The notes under the pieces are model-generated. The model was not told the DNA's origin. It did not search any database and saw only the letters and a program-made list of their open reading frames with translations. Shown in pieces: positions 1 to 10,498 of a DNA stretch of 64,000 nucleotides. This DNA is from Iodobacter violaceini (GTDB taxonomy: Bacteria; Pseudomonadota; Gammaproteobacteria; Burkholderiales; Chitinibacteraceae): positions 105,144 through 169,143 of the forward strand of contig NZ_JAAOLX010000009.1 in assembly GCF_011601265.1 (NCBI RefSeq), in the 5' to 3' direction. Position 1 is the stretch's first letter. Each line of letters opens with the position of its first letter. The position numbers were made by a program, and so were the translations under genes.

Positions 1-2514
1 GCGGTTGCCAAGGCCCTTGCCTTGCCAGGCATCATCAATCACCACGGCAAATTCACAGCTGTCTTTATCGGGATTGGCAGTATAACGGGCCACGCCGATA
101 ATTTGCTCGCCCTGGCCTGCCTGCACCGTGGCGGCAATGGCCATTTCCCGTGCGTAATCCAGATGGGTAAAGCGCGCCAGCAGGCTTTGTGGCAGCGACT
201 TAAGCACGCTCATATAGCGGTTGTAGCGCGTCTCATCAGACAGGCGGCTGACAAACTGAATCAGCAAGTCTGCGTCCTCCGGGCGGATCGGACGCAAAAT
301 CATAGGCATACCGGTTTTGAGCTGGGTAAGCTGCATTAAATGCGATGGATAGGGATGAATCGCCATATGCGCATAACGGCCCGCTTTAGAGTCGACTGCA
401 GCCACGATAATGCTGGCATCTACCGCAATCACGCCGTTTTCATCGCTGATCAGCGGGTTGATATCCAATTGCTTAATCTGTGGCAGCTCGCAAACCATTT
501 CAGACACGCGCAGCAGCACATTTTTAACCGCCTCAATATTCACAGCGGGCTGGTTTCTGAACGATGCCAGCATTTTTTTAATCCGCGTGCGGCGGATTAA
601 ATGCTCGGCCAGATAATCATTTAAGGGCGGCAGAGATACCGCAAGATCGTTGAAAACTTCTACAGCAATTCCACCAGCACCAAAGCTAATCACCGGGCCA
701 AAGGCAGAATCGTTGACCACCCCTACCATCAGCTCCCTGGCGTGCTTTTTGCCGTGCATAGGTTGCACTGTCAGGCCGCGCACGCGATCAACACCCAGCT
801 TATCGTGGGCACGACTGAGCATTTTATTGGCTTCGCTGGCCACTGCAATCAGGCTGTTTAAATTAAGCACTACGCCGTCGATATCGGTTTTATGCATCAA
901 ATCGACGGCGTCTATTTTCAGCACCACCGGCAGTCCCATGCCCATGGCAGCATTCACTGCATCATCGGCGCTATTGGCACGTACCGTCATGGCAACGGGA
1001 ATATGAAACGCTCTTAGAATCGCTTTTGATTCAATTTCATCCAGCAGGCTGCGGCCATCGGCCAGCACTTTATCAATCACCATATGCGCCGTTTCCATAT
1101 CCGGCGCTTCCCACTCACCCAGCGGTGCAGGGGTTTGCAATAAAAGCTGCTGGTTATGCTGCCATGCGGCTAAAGAATAAAACACTTCTACAGCGTGCTC
1201 AGGCGCAGAAAAGCTGGCACAGCCTGCCTTCACCAGCAGCTTGCGGCTGGCATCAACTTTTTTACCACCTATCCACGCCATCAGCAGTGGCTTATCGCTG
1301 GTTTTTTTCAGCGCAATCATCGCTTCGGCAGTACGTAAATGATCGGTGCCTGCCTGCGGGGTAAACACCACCAGCACGCCATCAATATTTGGGTCGGCCA
1401 GTACGGCCTCGACCACCAGTTTGAATCGCTCCGGCGAGGCGTCCCCCAGGATATCGACCGGATTATTACGGCTGGCTTGTGCGGGCAGATTTTTAGCCAG
1501 CCAGGCCACAGTGGCGGAAGAAAGCTCTGGCAGCTGCACATGTAAATCACGCGCCCGGTCTACCGCCATCATCCCGGCCCCAATGCCGTTAGTTACGATA
1601 GCCAGACGGCGGCCCTTGGTTTTAAACGTGCCATTTAATACTTTTGCAGCCGTAAACAGCTGATTTATTGAGCGTAAACGCAACACCCCGGCCCGTTTAA
1701 GCGCGGCATCAAATACATCATCACGGCCGATCAGCCGCTCTGAATGAGTACGGCCATGCGCGGCAGAAGCATCGTTATAGCGCCCTACTTTCAGCGCCAT
1801 CACCGGTTTGGAGCGCGCCGCAGCCCGCACGGCCGACATAAAGGTGCGTGCCTCGTGCAGGTCTTCGATATACAGCAAAATGCTCTGGGTTTTAGGGTCG
1901 GCCACCAGATAATCCAGTACCTCGCCCACATCCACATCGACGGCCGAGCCTAAAGACACCACAGAAGAAAAGCCCACATCGTGCGATTCGGCCCAGTCTA
2001 AAATCGCCGAGGTAATCGATGAGGATTGTGATACCAGCGCCATGCTGCCATTTTTTAACTTGCCCTGATAATTACCCGCCATTAATTTAGCGCTGACACG
2101 GCACAAGCCAAAAACAGTAGGGCCAATAATCCGCAAGCCATAATGCCGGGCCCGCTCCATGATTTTTTCCAGCAGAATCTGGCTTTTTTTATCTGTCCCC
2201 ACAAAATCGCAAGACATGATCACGGCGGCTTTAATACCCCTTCTGCCGCTTTCCTCAATTAAATCCATCAGCGTTTTGGCGGGGGTAGTGATAATGACTA
2301 AATCCACCACCATCGGCAGCCTGGCTAAGGATTTAAATGCTGCAACGCCCTGCACCTGCTCGTGATGCAAATTAACCGGGAATAATTTCCCCGTGTAACC
2401 GCCATCCAGCAAATTGGCAAACACGGTAGTACCTACCGCGCCAGGCGTTTCAGACGCACCCACCACCGCCACAGAGCGGGGATCAAACAGAGGAGAAAGA
2501 TAGTGTGGTTTCAT
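1..2514 (-). CDS. Pat-type protein lysine acetyltransferase (acyl-CoA synthetase-like domains plus GNAT), C-terminus cut by the window
   Basis: An open frame of 838 codons runs leftward off the window. It starts at an ATG giving MKPHYLSPLFDPRSVAVVGA, the CoA-binding start of NDP-forming acyl-CoA synthetases. Near residue 495 the segment LDEIESKAILRAFHIPV marks the ATP-grasp domain. The last visible residues include GVARY, then EFAVVIDD and WQGKGLG, which is the acetyl-CoA-binding core of a GNAT domain. This order (CoA-binding, ATP-grasp, GNAT) is that of Pat/PatZ (YfiQ), about 886 residues in E. coli, so roughly 50 residues are missing. The family acetylates lysines of acetyl-CoA synthetase and other enzymes; the synthetase half is usually catalytically dead. 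It is divergent from ppa. The exact targets here are inferred only. Confidence 0.88.
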   Translation of the reverse strand, partial: MKPHYLSPLFDPRSVAVVGASETPGAVGTTVFANLLDGGYTGKLFPVNLHHEQVQGVAAFKSLARLPMVVDLVIITTPAKTLMDLIEESGRRGIKAAVIMSCDFVGTDKKSQILLEKIMERARHYGLRIIGPTVFGLCRVSAKLMAGNYQGKLKNGSMALVSQSSSITSAILDWAESHDVGFSSVVSLGSAVDVDVGEVLDYLVADPKTQSILLYIEDLHEARTFMSAVRAAARSKPVMALKVGRYNDASAAHGRTHSERLIGRDDVFDAALKRAGVLRLRSINQLFTAAKVLNGTFKTKGRRLAIVTNGIGAGMMAVDRARDLHVQLPELSSATVAWLAKNLPAQASRNNPVDILGDASPERFKLVVEAVLADPNIDGVLVVFTPQAGTDHLRTAEAMIALKKTSDKPLLMAWIGGKKVDASRKLLVKAGCASFSAPEHAVEVFYSLAAWQHNQQLLLQTPAPLGEWEAPDMETAHMVIDKVLADGRSLLDEIESKAILRAFHIPVAMTVRANSADDAVNAAMGMGLPVVLKIDAVDLMHKTDIDGVVLNLNSLIAVASEANKMLSRAHDKLGVDRVRGLTVQPMHGKKHARELMVGVVNDSAFGPVISFGAGGIAVEVFNDLAVSLPPLNDYLAEHLIRRTRIKKMLASFRNQPAVNIEAVKNVLLRVSEMVCELPQIKQLDINPLISDENGVIAVDASIIVAAVDSKAGRYAHMAIHPYPSHLMQLTQLKTGMPMILRPIRPEDADLLIQFVSRLSDETRYNRYMSVLKSLPQSLLARFTHLDYAREMAIAATVQAGQGEQIIGVARYTANPDKDSCEFAVVIDDAWQGKGLGNR

Positions 2515-2775
2515 GGCTGACAGATCATAAAAGGCTGACCCCTAGTGTATACCGGCAATGTGCTTACTGCAGTGTAGGTATTACTTTTATCAGGCAAATT
2601 CTCACTCACCTTTATGCCAGCACATGCGGGCCTTCCTTTTGCGCTTTATCATAAGAAAGGCTTAAAAACTTTTGCCCAGGATAAGGCACGCAAAATACCT
2701 GCAAGCAAAGGTGCATGCACCCGCTGCAAGCCTTATAATTGCCGCCGTTCTCAATTGAAACTATGGAATCATCCA

Positions 2776-3303
2776 ATGGACATCAGCAAAATTGCCGCAG
2801 GCAAAGATTTACCAAACGATTTCAATGTCATTATCGAAATCCCTGCTAACGCACCCCCAATCAAATACGAATTCGACAAAGCATCAGGCGCGATTATCGT
2901 CGATCGTTTTGTTGGCACATCGATGTCCTACCCAATGAACTACGGCTTTGTGCCGCACACCCTGTCTATGGATGGCGATCCTGTGGATGTGCTGGTTCAC
3001 ACTCCATTTCCATTGCTGCCGGGCATGGTGATCAAATGCCGCGCAATCGGCGTATTGGGCATGGAAGACGAAGCCGGCATGGACGCAAAAGTGATTGCCG
3101 TACCCGTAGAAAAAGTATGTGCCATGTACGCACACATCCAGAAACTGGAAGACCTGCCAGAACTGCTGTTGGCTCAAGTAAAACACTACTTCGAGCACTA
3201 TAAAGATCTGGAAAAAGGCAAGTGGGTAAAAATCACTGGCTGGGGCGACAAAGCCGCCGCCCACGCAGAGATCATGGAAAGCTACGATCGCGCACAGAAG
3301 TAA
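2776..3303 (+). CDS. ppa: Inorganic pyrophosphatase
   Basis: A soluble cytoplasmic enzyme that hydrolyses pyrophosphate to two phosphates and so pulls biosynthetic reactions forward. The product is 175 residues, matching the 176 of E. coli Ppa. The signature DGDPVDVLV is present, with metal-binding Asp66, Asp68 and Asp71, along with YGFVPHTL and [10 protein letters not shown]. The frame is open upstream to 2614, but the extra 54 residues do not resemble the family. I therefore chose the ATG giving [23 protein letters not shown] hexamer at 2734-2739 could be its -10 box. A strong terminator follows at 3341. Confidence 0.96.
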   Translation: MDISKIAAGKDLPNDFNVIIEIPANAPPIKYEFDKASGAIIVDRFVGTSMSYPMNYGFVPHTLSMDGDPVDVLVHTPFPLLPGMVIKCRAIGVLGMEDEAGMDAKVIAVPVEKVCAMYAHIQKLEDLPELLLAQVKHYFEHYKDLEKGKWVKITGWGDKAAAHAEIMESYDRAQK

Positions 3304-3340
3304 TTCATCTCTGGCAAAGGGCAGAAGCCCGATGTAGCAT

Positions 3341-3372
3341 AAAAAAACGGCGGATTTTTCCGCCGTTTTTTT
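3341..3372 (+). terminator. Intrinsic terminator after ppa
   Basis: A GC-rich stem (ACGGCGGA pairing with TCCGCCGT, loop TTTT) is flanked by an A-run on the left and seven T on the right. It can act in both directions and sits about 40 bases after the ppa stop. Confidence 0.9.
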
Positions 3373-3559
3373 ATGTGCAAAATCTTATTCAATTTCTCCC
3401 CCAAAACTCATCAAACCTCGCCACCCAGCTTACCAATTTAGCCACAGCCAAACTTGGATTACAGCTCACTTTGATTGAAGGGTTTAAACTATGCCACAGG
3501 CCGCAGCCGGCCAGAAGCAGACACCGATTTGTATTGCTCAGGTTCTAGAGAGATTTAAC

Positions 3560-4258
3560 GTGAAAAAAAGAAAAAGAGCATCTACAGCGCCCAAAGAGCC
3601 ACCCGCTCGTTATCAAGAATGGATGAACTATATCTTTTCTTTTTCAGCCAGTTCGTTTTGGAGCTTAGATGCTGAATCCGAAATCTCTACATTTGACGCC
3701 ACAGATGCAGAGCTAGTGGATTTGGCTACATACATGCTTGAAAATTGTGGGCGGGAGTTTGCTAGTTATTCAAATGAAAAAATAAGCTCAGCTTTGGAAT
3801 TTGTTTTTAACAATTCCTATTCTGATATTGCTTTCAGCCTTATAAGTGACTCCGTTTCATTGGAGAGTCGCTTGCGCTTGATTAAGTCTATCTACTGCCT
3901 TTACTGCGATTGCTTTGATGTACGGTGCGCAAAAGTCTTGGGGCACCTAAGTGAAACGACGGACAATTCTTTAAACCAAATCTGCTATATGTTGTGGGAT
4001 GTCTCCCCAATTGCATATTTAGGTGACAGAAAAAACAAGCAGCTGCTATACGACACAATGATTGATGTTCTTGAAGAATGCCTGAGCTTGGCCAATCCCG
4101 CTTGCGTGGAAAGTGCACTTCATGGACTAGGACATTTGTATGGCGTAAGCGAGGACAGAATCGAAACTCTGATTGCATCCAAGCTTAAAAGCATAGTTTT
4201 TATACCAACTAGTCTTAAATCATATGCTGAACTAGCAATGAAGGGGCGTGTTCAATAA
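3560..4258 (+). CDS. Hypothetical protein, unrecognised
   Basis: A soluble-looking, probably alpha-helical protein of about 232 residues. The frame is open from 3491, but the first 23 codons read as spacer (PQAAAGQKQT). The GTG at 3560, preceded by AGAGAG and giving a basic KKRKRAS start, is my preferred start; an ATG at 3491 remains possible. There is no signal peptide or membrane segment. The segment ESALHGLGHLYG could belong to a HEAT-like helical repeat, but I cannot name a family. Codon use is clearly more AT-rich than in ppa or fghA, which suggests acquired DNA. It sits between a terminator and a block of repeats. Confidence 0.6.
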   Translation: MKKRKRASTAPKEPPARYQEWMNYIFSFSASSFWSLDAESEISTFDATDAELVDLATYMLENCGREFASYSNEKISSALEFVFNNSYSDIAFSLISDSVSLESRLRLIKSIYCLYCDCFDVRCAKVLGHLSETTDNSLNQICYMLWDVSPIAYLGDRKNKQLLYDTMIDVLEECLSLANPACVESALHGLGHLYGVSEDRIETLIASKLKSIVFIPTSLKSYAELAMKGRVQ

Positions 4259-4337
4259 CTTTGCGCTTCGAAGATACAATTCCGCTTTGGGTCGAAAGCA
4301 GAAGTTTATTACTAATTATTTTTATTAAAGACCAGTG

Positions 4338-4400
4338 AATCCGGAATCAGGTCTTGCATTAACACATTTGACAACAAACAGTTTTAGTTTATTCAAACAA
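4338..4400 (+). repeat. Repeat R1, direct copy of R2
   Basis: About 63 bp beginning AATCCGGAATCAGGTCTTGC and ending in GTTTTAGTTTATTC. It recurs in the same orientation at 5278-5341 with only a few mismatches. A weaker relative (GGTCTTGC, then TTAA and ACATTT) lies near 5660. Each strong copy follows one of the two AT-rich genes. Confidence 0.8.
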
Positions 4401-4432
4401 TTGAATCGCAATGTTTGGCCCTCCTACTACTT

Positions 4433-4695
4433 AATAGTAAGAACCCCGCTCTTTGCATAGGGCTTAAACCCCCCTTGAAACACGCCGAACGAGGAATAAG
4501 TAGCTCGGGGTTTCGGAAAAGGGGTAGCGAGGCAGCGAGCGAGCAGCCTTTTCCGCCGAGTTGCTTATCCGCAGAGAGGGGCCTTCGTGTTTTTGAGGTT
4601 GCGGCTTCGCTTCCTTTCTTGGCCGTTCAAGAAAGGAAGGCCCCCGCGGTGGCCAACCGCACCAAAATCACTGTGCCGAAGGCACTAAATACATA
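4433..4695 (+). repeat. Long interspersed repeat, copy A
   Basis: About 260 bp, starting near CTTTGCATAGGGCTTAAA, passing through GTAGCTCGGGGTTTCGGAA and GAAAGGAAGGCCC, and ending with the small hairpin GTGCCGAAGGCAC. Copy B at 5395-5646 is the same sequence in inverse orientation, close to 90% identical by eye. Copy C at 8137-8380 is more divergent. It codes for nothing recognisable and no transposase is nearby. Confidence 0.85.
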
Positions 4696-4807
4696 ATCCG
4701 GCGCGCAATTTACCGACGCCGGCTATGTATGTTTCAGCTATAGTTGGGCTTAGCTATGCTCAGCACCAAACTAGCTGCGATTTGCCTAATTATGGAATTA
4801 AATATTA

Positions 4808-5257
4808 ATGGATTTATTTACACCTAAAAACGCACTAATGCGACCAGCCTTAAAAATATTAAGGTTAATCGCCAGCATATCAATTGCATTGTCTCTATTT
4901 TTTGCTACCTATTTCGCCACAGCGGTATCAATCCCATACGGACTATCAATTCCCAATTCACTACTTGGGTCATCAGTAGCTGCACAGTCAATATATATTG
5001 TCATTATTCTTATTGGCCTTATAGCTTGGATTATCCTTTTTATCTTGTCCTTCAGTTGGGCATTGCAATTTAAAATAAAAAGGCGCACAGTGAAAATTGG
5101 CATAATAATAGGCATTGCTTCTTCTATAGCACTGGGTTTGATTTTTATAACAATAATTCCAATTTTTTTTACTTGGCTGTTTGCACTATTTTTATACAGA
5201 AATCAAGAAAGAATGGGGCTAGTAGAAAACACTTCTTCTAACAAAGACATGCCTTGA
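4808..5257 (+). CDS. Hypothetical membrane protein
   Basis: 149 residues with three predicted hydrophobic segments: about 17-38, 61-86 and 98-125. Short basic stretches (FKIKRRTVK) lie between the second and third, and the tail is hydrophilic. No family is recognised. It is AT-rich with no visible partner gene. It sits inside a cassette-like unit bounded by R1 and copy A on the left and R2 and the inverted copy B on the right. A transport, immunity or toxin role would be a guess. Confidence 0.6.
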   Translation: MDLFTPKNALMRPALKILRLIASISIALSLFFATYFATAVSIPYGLSIPNSLLGSSVAAQSIYIVIILIGLIAWIILFILSFSWALQFKIKRRTVKIGIIIGIASSIALGLIFITIIPIFFTWLFALFLYRNQERMGLVENTSSNKDMP

Positions 5258-5277
5258 ACCGGCATCGCCTTCGTGGA

Positions 5278-5341
5278 AATCCGGTATCAGGTCTTGCATT
5301 AACATATTTAACAACAAATAGTTTTAGTTTATCTCCAACAA
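5278..5341 (+). repeat. Repeat R2, direct copy of R1
   Basis: It begins AATCCGGTATCAGGTCTTGC and matches R1 over about 63 bp. It starts about 20 bases after the stop of the membrane protein and runs into a terminator hairpin. Confidence 0.8.
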
Positions 5342-5356
5342 CGGCTATGCCCATAC

Positions 5357-5391
5357 AAAGCCGGTGCAGGTTAATTCCGCACCGGCTTTTA
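5357..5391 (+). terminator. Hairpin terminator after the membrane protein gene
   Basis: Stem AAGCCGGTGC pairs with GCACCGGCTT, followed by TTTATAT. A similar hairpin (ACCGGTGC with GCACCGG) recurs at 5716-5750, so the hairpin itself seems to belong to the duplicated sequence. Confidence 0.7.
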
Positions 5392-5394
5392 TAT

Positions 5395-5646
5395 TTAGTG
5401 CCTTCGGCACAGTGATTTTGGTGCGGTTAGCCACCGCGGGGCCTTCCTTTCTTGAACGCCCAAGAAAGGAAGCGAAAGAAGGCCGCCCCACGAAACACGA
5501 AAGCCCCTCTCTGCGGATAAGCAGCTCGGCGGAAAAGGCTGCGCGCTCGATGCCTCGCTACCCCTTTTCCGAAACCCCGAGCTACTTATTCCTAGTTCGG
5601 CGTGTTTCAAGGGGGATTTAAGCCCTATGCAGAGAGCGGAGTTCTT
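5395..5646 (-). repeat. Long interspersed repeat, copy B (inverted relative to A)
   Basis: The reverse complement matches copy A along its whole length, including GTAGCTCGGGGTTTCGGAA, the GAAAGGAAGGCCCC block and the closing GTGCCGAAGGCAC. Together A and B form a roughly 250-bp inverted repeat about 700 bp apart. Confidence 0.85.
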
Positions 5647-5715
5647 AAGGCATTGGCGGTGTTGGGTCTTGCCTTAAAACATTTCCAAATCGATAAATAT
5701 TAAACTGCTCGCAAA

Positions 5716-5750
5716 TAAAAAAACCGGTGCAGCATTAACTGGCACCGGCC
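5716..5750 (-). terminator. Terminator of fghA
   Basis: Read on the minus strand, GGTGCCAGTTAATGCTGCACC is a hairpin followed by a run of seven T. It lies about 60 bases after the fghA stop. Confidence 0.75.
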
Positions 5751-5807
5751 TTAAATAAATTACTAAATATTCAATTGCACTTTGGTTGAAATACTTTAAA
5801 TGCCTAA

Positions 5808-6647
5808 TTACAAGACCAAATGCTGTGCATGAAAACGCAAATGCGCTTCAATAAAGCTGGCAATAAAGTAATAGCTATGGTCGTAGCCCAATTGAATATT
5901 CAAGGTAAATGGCCATTGCCGGGCTAGCGCAATTTGCTCCAAGGCCTGCGGCTGCAATTGCAGCGGCATAAAGCTGTCCTGATCGCCCTGGTCGATCAGG
6001 ATGGGCAGCATCTGCTTGGCTTCGCGCATTAAATGGCAGCTGTCATAAGCTAGCCATTTGCTTCTGTCATCGCCCAGATATTCGCTAAACGCCAGCTCCC
6101 CCCATGGCACTTGCGCCGGGTTGACAATGGGGGCAAAGGCCGAGGCGGATTGGTAGGCCTGCGGGTTTTTCAGGGCGATCATCAAAGCGCCATGGCCGCC
6201 CATGGAGTGCCCGCTGATGGATTTATGCTGGGTCACCGGAAAATGCGCCTCGATTAAGGCGGGTAATTCGCTAACCACATAATCGTACATCTGGTAATGC
6301 GCCTGCCACGGGGCCTCTGTGGCATTGACATAAAACCCTGCCCCCTGGCCCAGATCATAGCGGCCCGCATCGGCCACATCGCTGCCGCGTGGGCTGGTGT
6401 CTGGCATGACCAGCGCTATGCCCAACTCTGCGGCCACGCGCTGGGCACCGGCTTTGGTGGCAAAGTTTTCGTCATTGCAGGTCAGGCCAGACAGCCAGTA
6501 AAGCACCGGCACCTTTTTGCCTTCTGACGTCTGCGGTGGCAAATAGATGGCAAAGGTCATTTCGCAATCATTGCTGCTCGAATGGTGCTTATAACGTTTA
6601 TGCCAGCCACCAAAACTGCGGTTACTGCTAATCAGTTCCAGAGACAT
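5808..6647 (-). CDS. fghA: S-formylglutathione hydrolase
   Basis: Hydrolyses S-formylglutathione to formate and glutathione, the second step of glutathione-dependent formaldehyde detoxification in the cytoplasm. The 279-residue length is typical. The alpha/beta-hydrolase nucleophile elbow GHSMGGHGA gives Ser148. Asp224 (GDQDSF) and His257 (GYDHSYY) complete the triad, and the oxyanion segment [13 protein letters not shown] is present. AAGGA lies just before the ATG. It is read in the same direction as adhC about 190 bases upstream. The gap between them contains a repeat, so the two may or may not share a transcript. Confidence 0.95.
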   Translation of the reverse strand: MSLELISSNRSFGGWHKRYKHHSSSNDCEMTFAIYLPPQTSEGKKVPVLYWLSGLTCNDENFATKAGAQRVAAELGIALVMPDTSPRGSDVADAGRYDLGQGAGFYVNATEAPWQAHYQMYDYVVSELPALIEAHFPVTQHKSISGHSMGGHGALMIALKNPQAYQSASAFAPIVNPAQVPWGELAFSEYLGDDRSKWLAYDSCHLMREAKQMLPILIDQGDQDSFMPLQLQPQALEQIALARQWPFTLNIQLGYDHSYYFIASFIEAHLRFHAQHLVL

Positions 6648-6693
6648 GAGTATCCTTTGGATCTATAGACAAAAAACCTTAAAACAGATCTGT

Positions 6694-6788
6694 AGAAACA
6701 GAGAACACAAAAAAAAACACCAAGAAAACCTTTAAGAAAAAGCAACTCTAAATTCTTTCGTTTTCCTCTGTGTGCTCTGTGCTCTCCC
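6694..6788. repeat. Palindromic interspersed repeat (CACAGAGAACAC family), between adhC and fghA
   Basis: CAGAGAACACAAAA on the left and TCCTCTGTGTGCTCTGTGCT on the right form an imperfect hairpin. Related copies lie near 9311, 33654, 34769 and 59195. Confidence 0.6.
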
Positions 6789-6837
6789 CGTTCTTTGTGA
6801 CTACAGACCTTAGGATTTTTATAAACGGATCAAACCA

Positions 6838-8415
<1,578 letters not shown>

Positions 8416-9285
8416 ATGCAATGGCAAGGAATTGTTGAATTTATCAGCGTGGCTGAAACGCAAAGCTTTACGCTGGCAGCGCAAAAGCTGGAGATGTCGG
8501 TAGCGCAGGTTAGCCGCCAGGTCAGCGCGCTGGAGCAGCGCCTTGCCGCGCGCTTATTGCACCGCACCACACGCAAAGTCAGCCTTACCGAGCAGGGCCA
8601 GCTCTATTATCAATACTGCCGCCCGCTGCTCGATGGCCTGCACGAGGCCGAGCTGGCGCTGCTGCAAACGCAAGACAAGCCGGTTGGTAAATTACGTATC
8701 ACCGCGCCGGTTTACTATGGCGAAACCGTGGTGGCCCCCATCCTGCACCAGTACCTGATTGATTTTCCCCAGCTCAATGCAGAATTACTGCTGGATAACC
8801 GCAAGGCCGATCTGGTGGCCGATCATATCGACCTGGCGATCCGGCTGGGGCCGATGGATGAATCATCCCTGATGGTGACGCAGCTGGGCAGCCGTATCCA
8901 CCATGTATGCGCATCGCCGCAATATTTAGATCAATATGGCACCCCGCATACGCTGGCCGAGCTAAAGCAACACCAGTGCTTGATTGGCGCGGTGAATATG
9001 TGGCGGTTTAAGGAAGGCATGCAGCACCGCGAAATATCCGTCAGCGGGCGTTTGCGTTGTAATAATGGCAGCAGCCTGGTACAGGCGGCGCTAAAAGGGC
9101 TGGGCTTGGTGCAATTGCCAGATTATTACGTCGATGCTTATTTGCAAAGCGGCCAGCTGATCAGCGTGCTCGAACCCTTTGCGCTCACAGACGGCATCTG
9201 GGCCATCTACCCCCGCAGCCGTTTTATCCCCCCCAAAGTCGGCCGCTTTATTGAGTACTTGAAAGCGGCTTTATTGGCAGAATAA
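8416..9285 (+). CDS. LysR-family transcriptional regulator, probably of adhC-fghA
   Basis: 289 residues. A winged helix-turn-helix occupies residues 1-60 (FTLAAQKLEMSVAQVSRQVS, then EQRLAARLLHRTTRKVSLTE). A substrate-binding domain spans about 90-287. It reads away from adhC. In several proteobacteria a LysR regulator beside adhC controls formaldehyde detoxification (GfnR in Pseudomonas), so that role is a reasonable inference from position. A different regulon cannot be excluded, and the long repeat between the genes complicates operator prediction. Confidence 0.88.
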   Translation: MQWQGIVEFISVAETQSFTLAAQKLEMSVAQVSRQVSALEQRLAARLLHRTTRKVSLTEQGQLYYQYCRPLLDGLHEAELALLQTQDKPVGKLRITAPVYYGETVVAPILHQYLIDFPQLNAELLLDNRKADLVADHIDLAIRLGPMDESSLMVTQLGSRIHHVCASPQYLDQYGTPHTLAELKQHQCLIGAVNMWRFKEGMQHREISVSGRLRCNNGSSLVQAALKGLGLVQLPDYYVDAYLQSGQLISVLEPFALTDGIWAIYPRSRFIPPKVGRFIEYLKAALLAE

Positions 9286-9644
9286 AAAAACGGTAAAACC
9301 CAAACCTTGAGCCACGGAGGGCACGGAGTTTCACGGAGAAAATCTGGCTTTAAATTAAGCCACTTTCTTTAAACTTTAAACAAATTCAACCTGCCATTTG
9401 ATTCAATACCTGCAAGCGGCGGTGGCAGACTGGGATAGCCATTAATTTAAAGCATGGCTGCAGTGCTGTTCACTTAAAGGTTTTGACCTTAGCCTCCCCC
9501 TTTGTAAAAGGGGGAAACAAGTACACCAAACTTCTATAGATGCTTATGCCCTCGAAGCCGAGTTAGAAAGCCTCATTCCCGAGAGCTTTTATAATTGATC
9601 CAGCCCAGCGACTGGATTCCCGCCTTGCGGGAATGACAGGATAG
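9286..9644. repeat. Gene-free stretch with three kinds of interspersed repeat
   Basis: Contains, in order, a partial CCACGGAGGGCACGGAG element (9312-9340), a CCTCCCCCTTTGTAAAAGG element followed by AAACAAGTACACCAAACTT (9491-9530), and a hairpin element CTGGATTCCCGCC with GGCGGGAATGACAG read through its stem (9609-9637). Each recurs elsewhere in the window. I see no gene. Confidence 0.65.
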
Positions 9645-10001
9645 TCAGCCCCCCGCCCGCTTCACCACCCAGCCCTTAGGCTTTAAGAATTCCAGCACCA
9701 CATCGCAATGATCGCCCTGCACTTCAATCACGCCGTCTTTCACTGTGCCACCTGATCCGCAGCGGGTACGCAGCTGCTTAGCCAGCACGGCCAGCTCATC
9801 ATCATCCAGCGGCACGCCTTTGATCAGCGTTACGCCCTTACCCTTGCGGCCCTTGGTTTCCCTGGAAACGCGCACCACACCATCGCCTGCCGGGCGTGGC
9901 TGTTTTTTACATATGCAGGCATCTTTGGGCTGGCTGCAGCCCGGGCACATCGTGCCGTGTTCGGTGGAATAAACAAGACCACCTAAAGCTTTTTTCATCA
10001 T
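9645..10001 (-). CDS. yciH: SUI1/eIF1-like translation factor YciH
   Basis: 118 residues. An N-terminal four-cysteine knuckle (CPGC, then CICK) at about 19-31 is followed by an eIF1/SUI1 fold with the hallmark GKGVTLIKG, LAKQLRTRCGSGGTVKDG and IEVQGDH. Bacterial YciH resembles eIF1 and may act on initiation fidelity or stress translation; its role is not settled. Two adjacent ATG codons open the frame and either could be used. It is a single gene with its own promoter space beside tRNA-Tyr. Confidence 0.9.
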   Translation of the reverse strand: MMKKALGGLVYSTEHGTMCPGCSQPKDACICKKQPRPAGDGVVRVSRETKGRKGKGVTLIKGVPLDDDELAVLAKQLRTRCGSGGTVKDGVIEVQGDHCDVVLEFLKPKGWVVKRAGG

Positions 10002-10211
10002 GATATTTTTAGGGTAGAAAACCAGACAGCGGCAGTCTAGCAGCCTGCAGCACTTTCGTGTTCATTGCGCGGTAAGAGGCCAACAGGCAATGCAAACGCA
10101 CCGAAACCACGCAGGCCCGCTATTTCTGACTGATTTATGAATAAAAAATGACTAATTTATAGTAAGGGTGTTGACACACGGCCAGAGGGGTCGTATTATT
10201 CGGGCCTCTGT

Positions 10212-10297
10212 GGGGGGGTTACCCCAGCGGTCAACGGGTCCGGACTGTAAATCCGGCGGCTAAGCCTTCGAAGGTTCGAATCCTTCCCCCCCCACCA
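10212..10297 (+). tRNA. tRNA-Tyr (GTA)
   Basis: A class II tRNA of 86 bases including CCA. The acceptor is GGGGGGG paired with CCCCCCC. The anticodon arm CCGGACTGTAAATCCGG carries GTA. A long variable arm follows, and the T arm is GGTTCGAATCC. Confidence 0.95.
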
Positions 10298-10309
10298 GAA
10301 ACCAAAATC

Positions 10310-10334
10310 AACAGGCGCTCAGCCTGTTTTTTTT
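10310..10334 (+). terminator. Terminator after tRNA-Tyr
   Basis: AACAGGC, a short loop and GCCTGTT followed by eight T, a dozen bases after the tRNA CCA end. Confidence 0.85.
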
Positions 10335-10498
10335 CGTCTGTACATTTCAGAATGTGACCATTGCATACAGGCACAGCGCCACTCCTAGCGCGGATGCTTA
10401 CCCCATAGGCGAAGCAAATTAATTTTGCATTAGCAAACAACGAAAAACGTGATTACCTAAAAAGATCTTTTTGAATTTAGTTGGCATCAAGCTCCCCC

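Larger units (their letters stand above)
4259..4807. other. Gene-free stretch made of repeats
   Basis: No convincing gene is visible. The stretch holds repeat R1 (4338-4400), the long repeat A (4433-4695) and about 110 AT-rich bases before the next gene. The open frame through 4415-4696 is the repeat read as protein; the same sequence in copy B is read on the opposite strand. Confidence 0.7.
5258..5807. other. Gene-free stretch made of repeats and two terminators
   Basis: Contains R2, a hairpin terminator, inverted repeat copy B, a degenerate R-like sequence near 5656-5700 and a second hairpin that ends fghA. Frames seen here on either strand are translations of repeat B. Confidence 0.7.

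Noticed and set aside
2614..2775. N-terminal extension of pyrophosphatase
   Set aside because: The residues do not match the family and the shorter start gives the normal length.
3560..5257. Toxin-antitoxin or phage-defence pair in the AT-rich patch
   Set aside because: Neither protein shows a recognisable toxin, nuclease or immunity motif; only composition and repeats suggest mobility.
4338..5392. Integron cassette array (gene followed by an attC-like repeat, twice)
   Set aside because: R1 and R2 lack a consistent pair of core sites (GTTRRRY / RYYYAAC), and no integrase is present.
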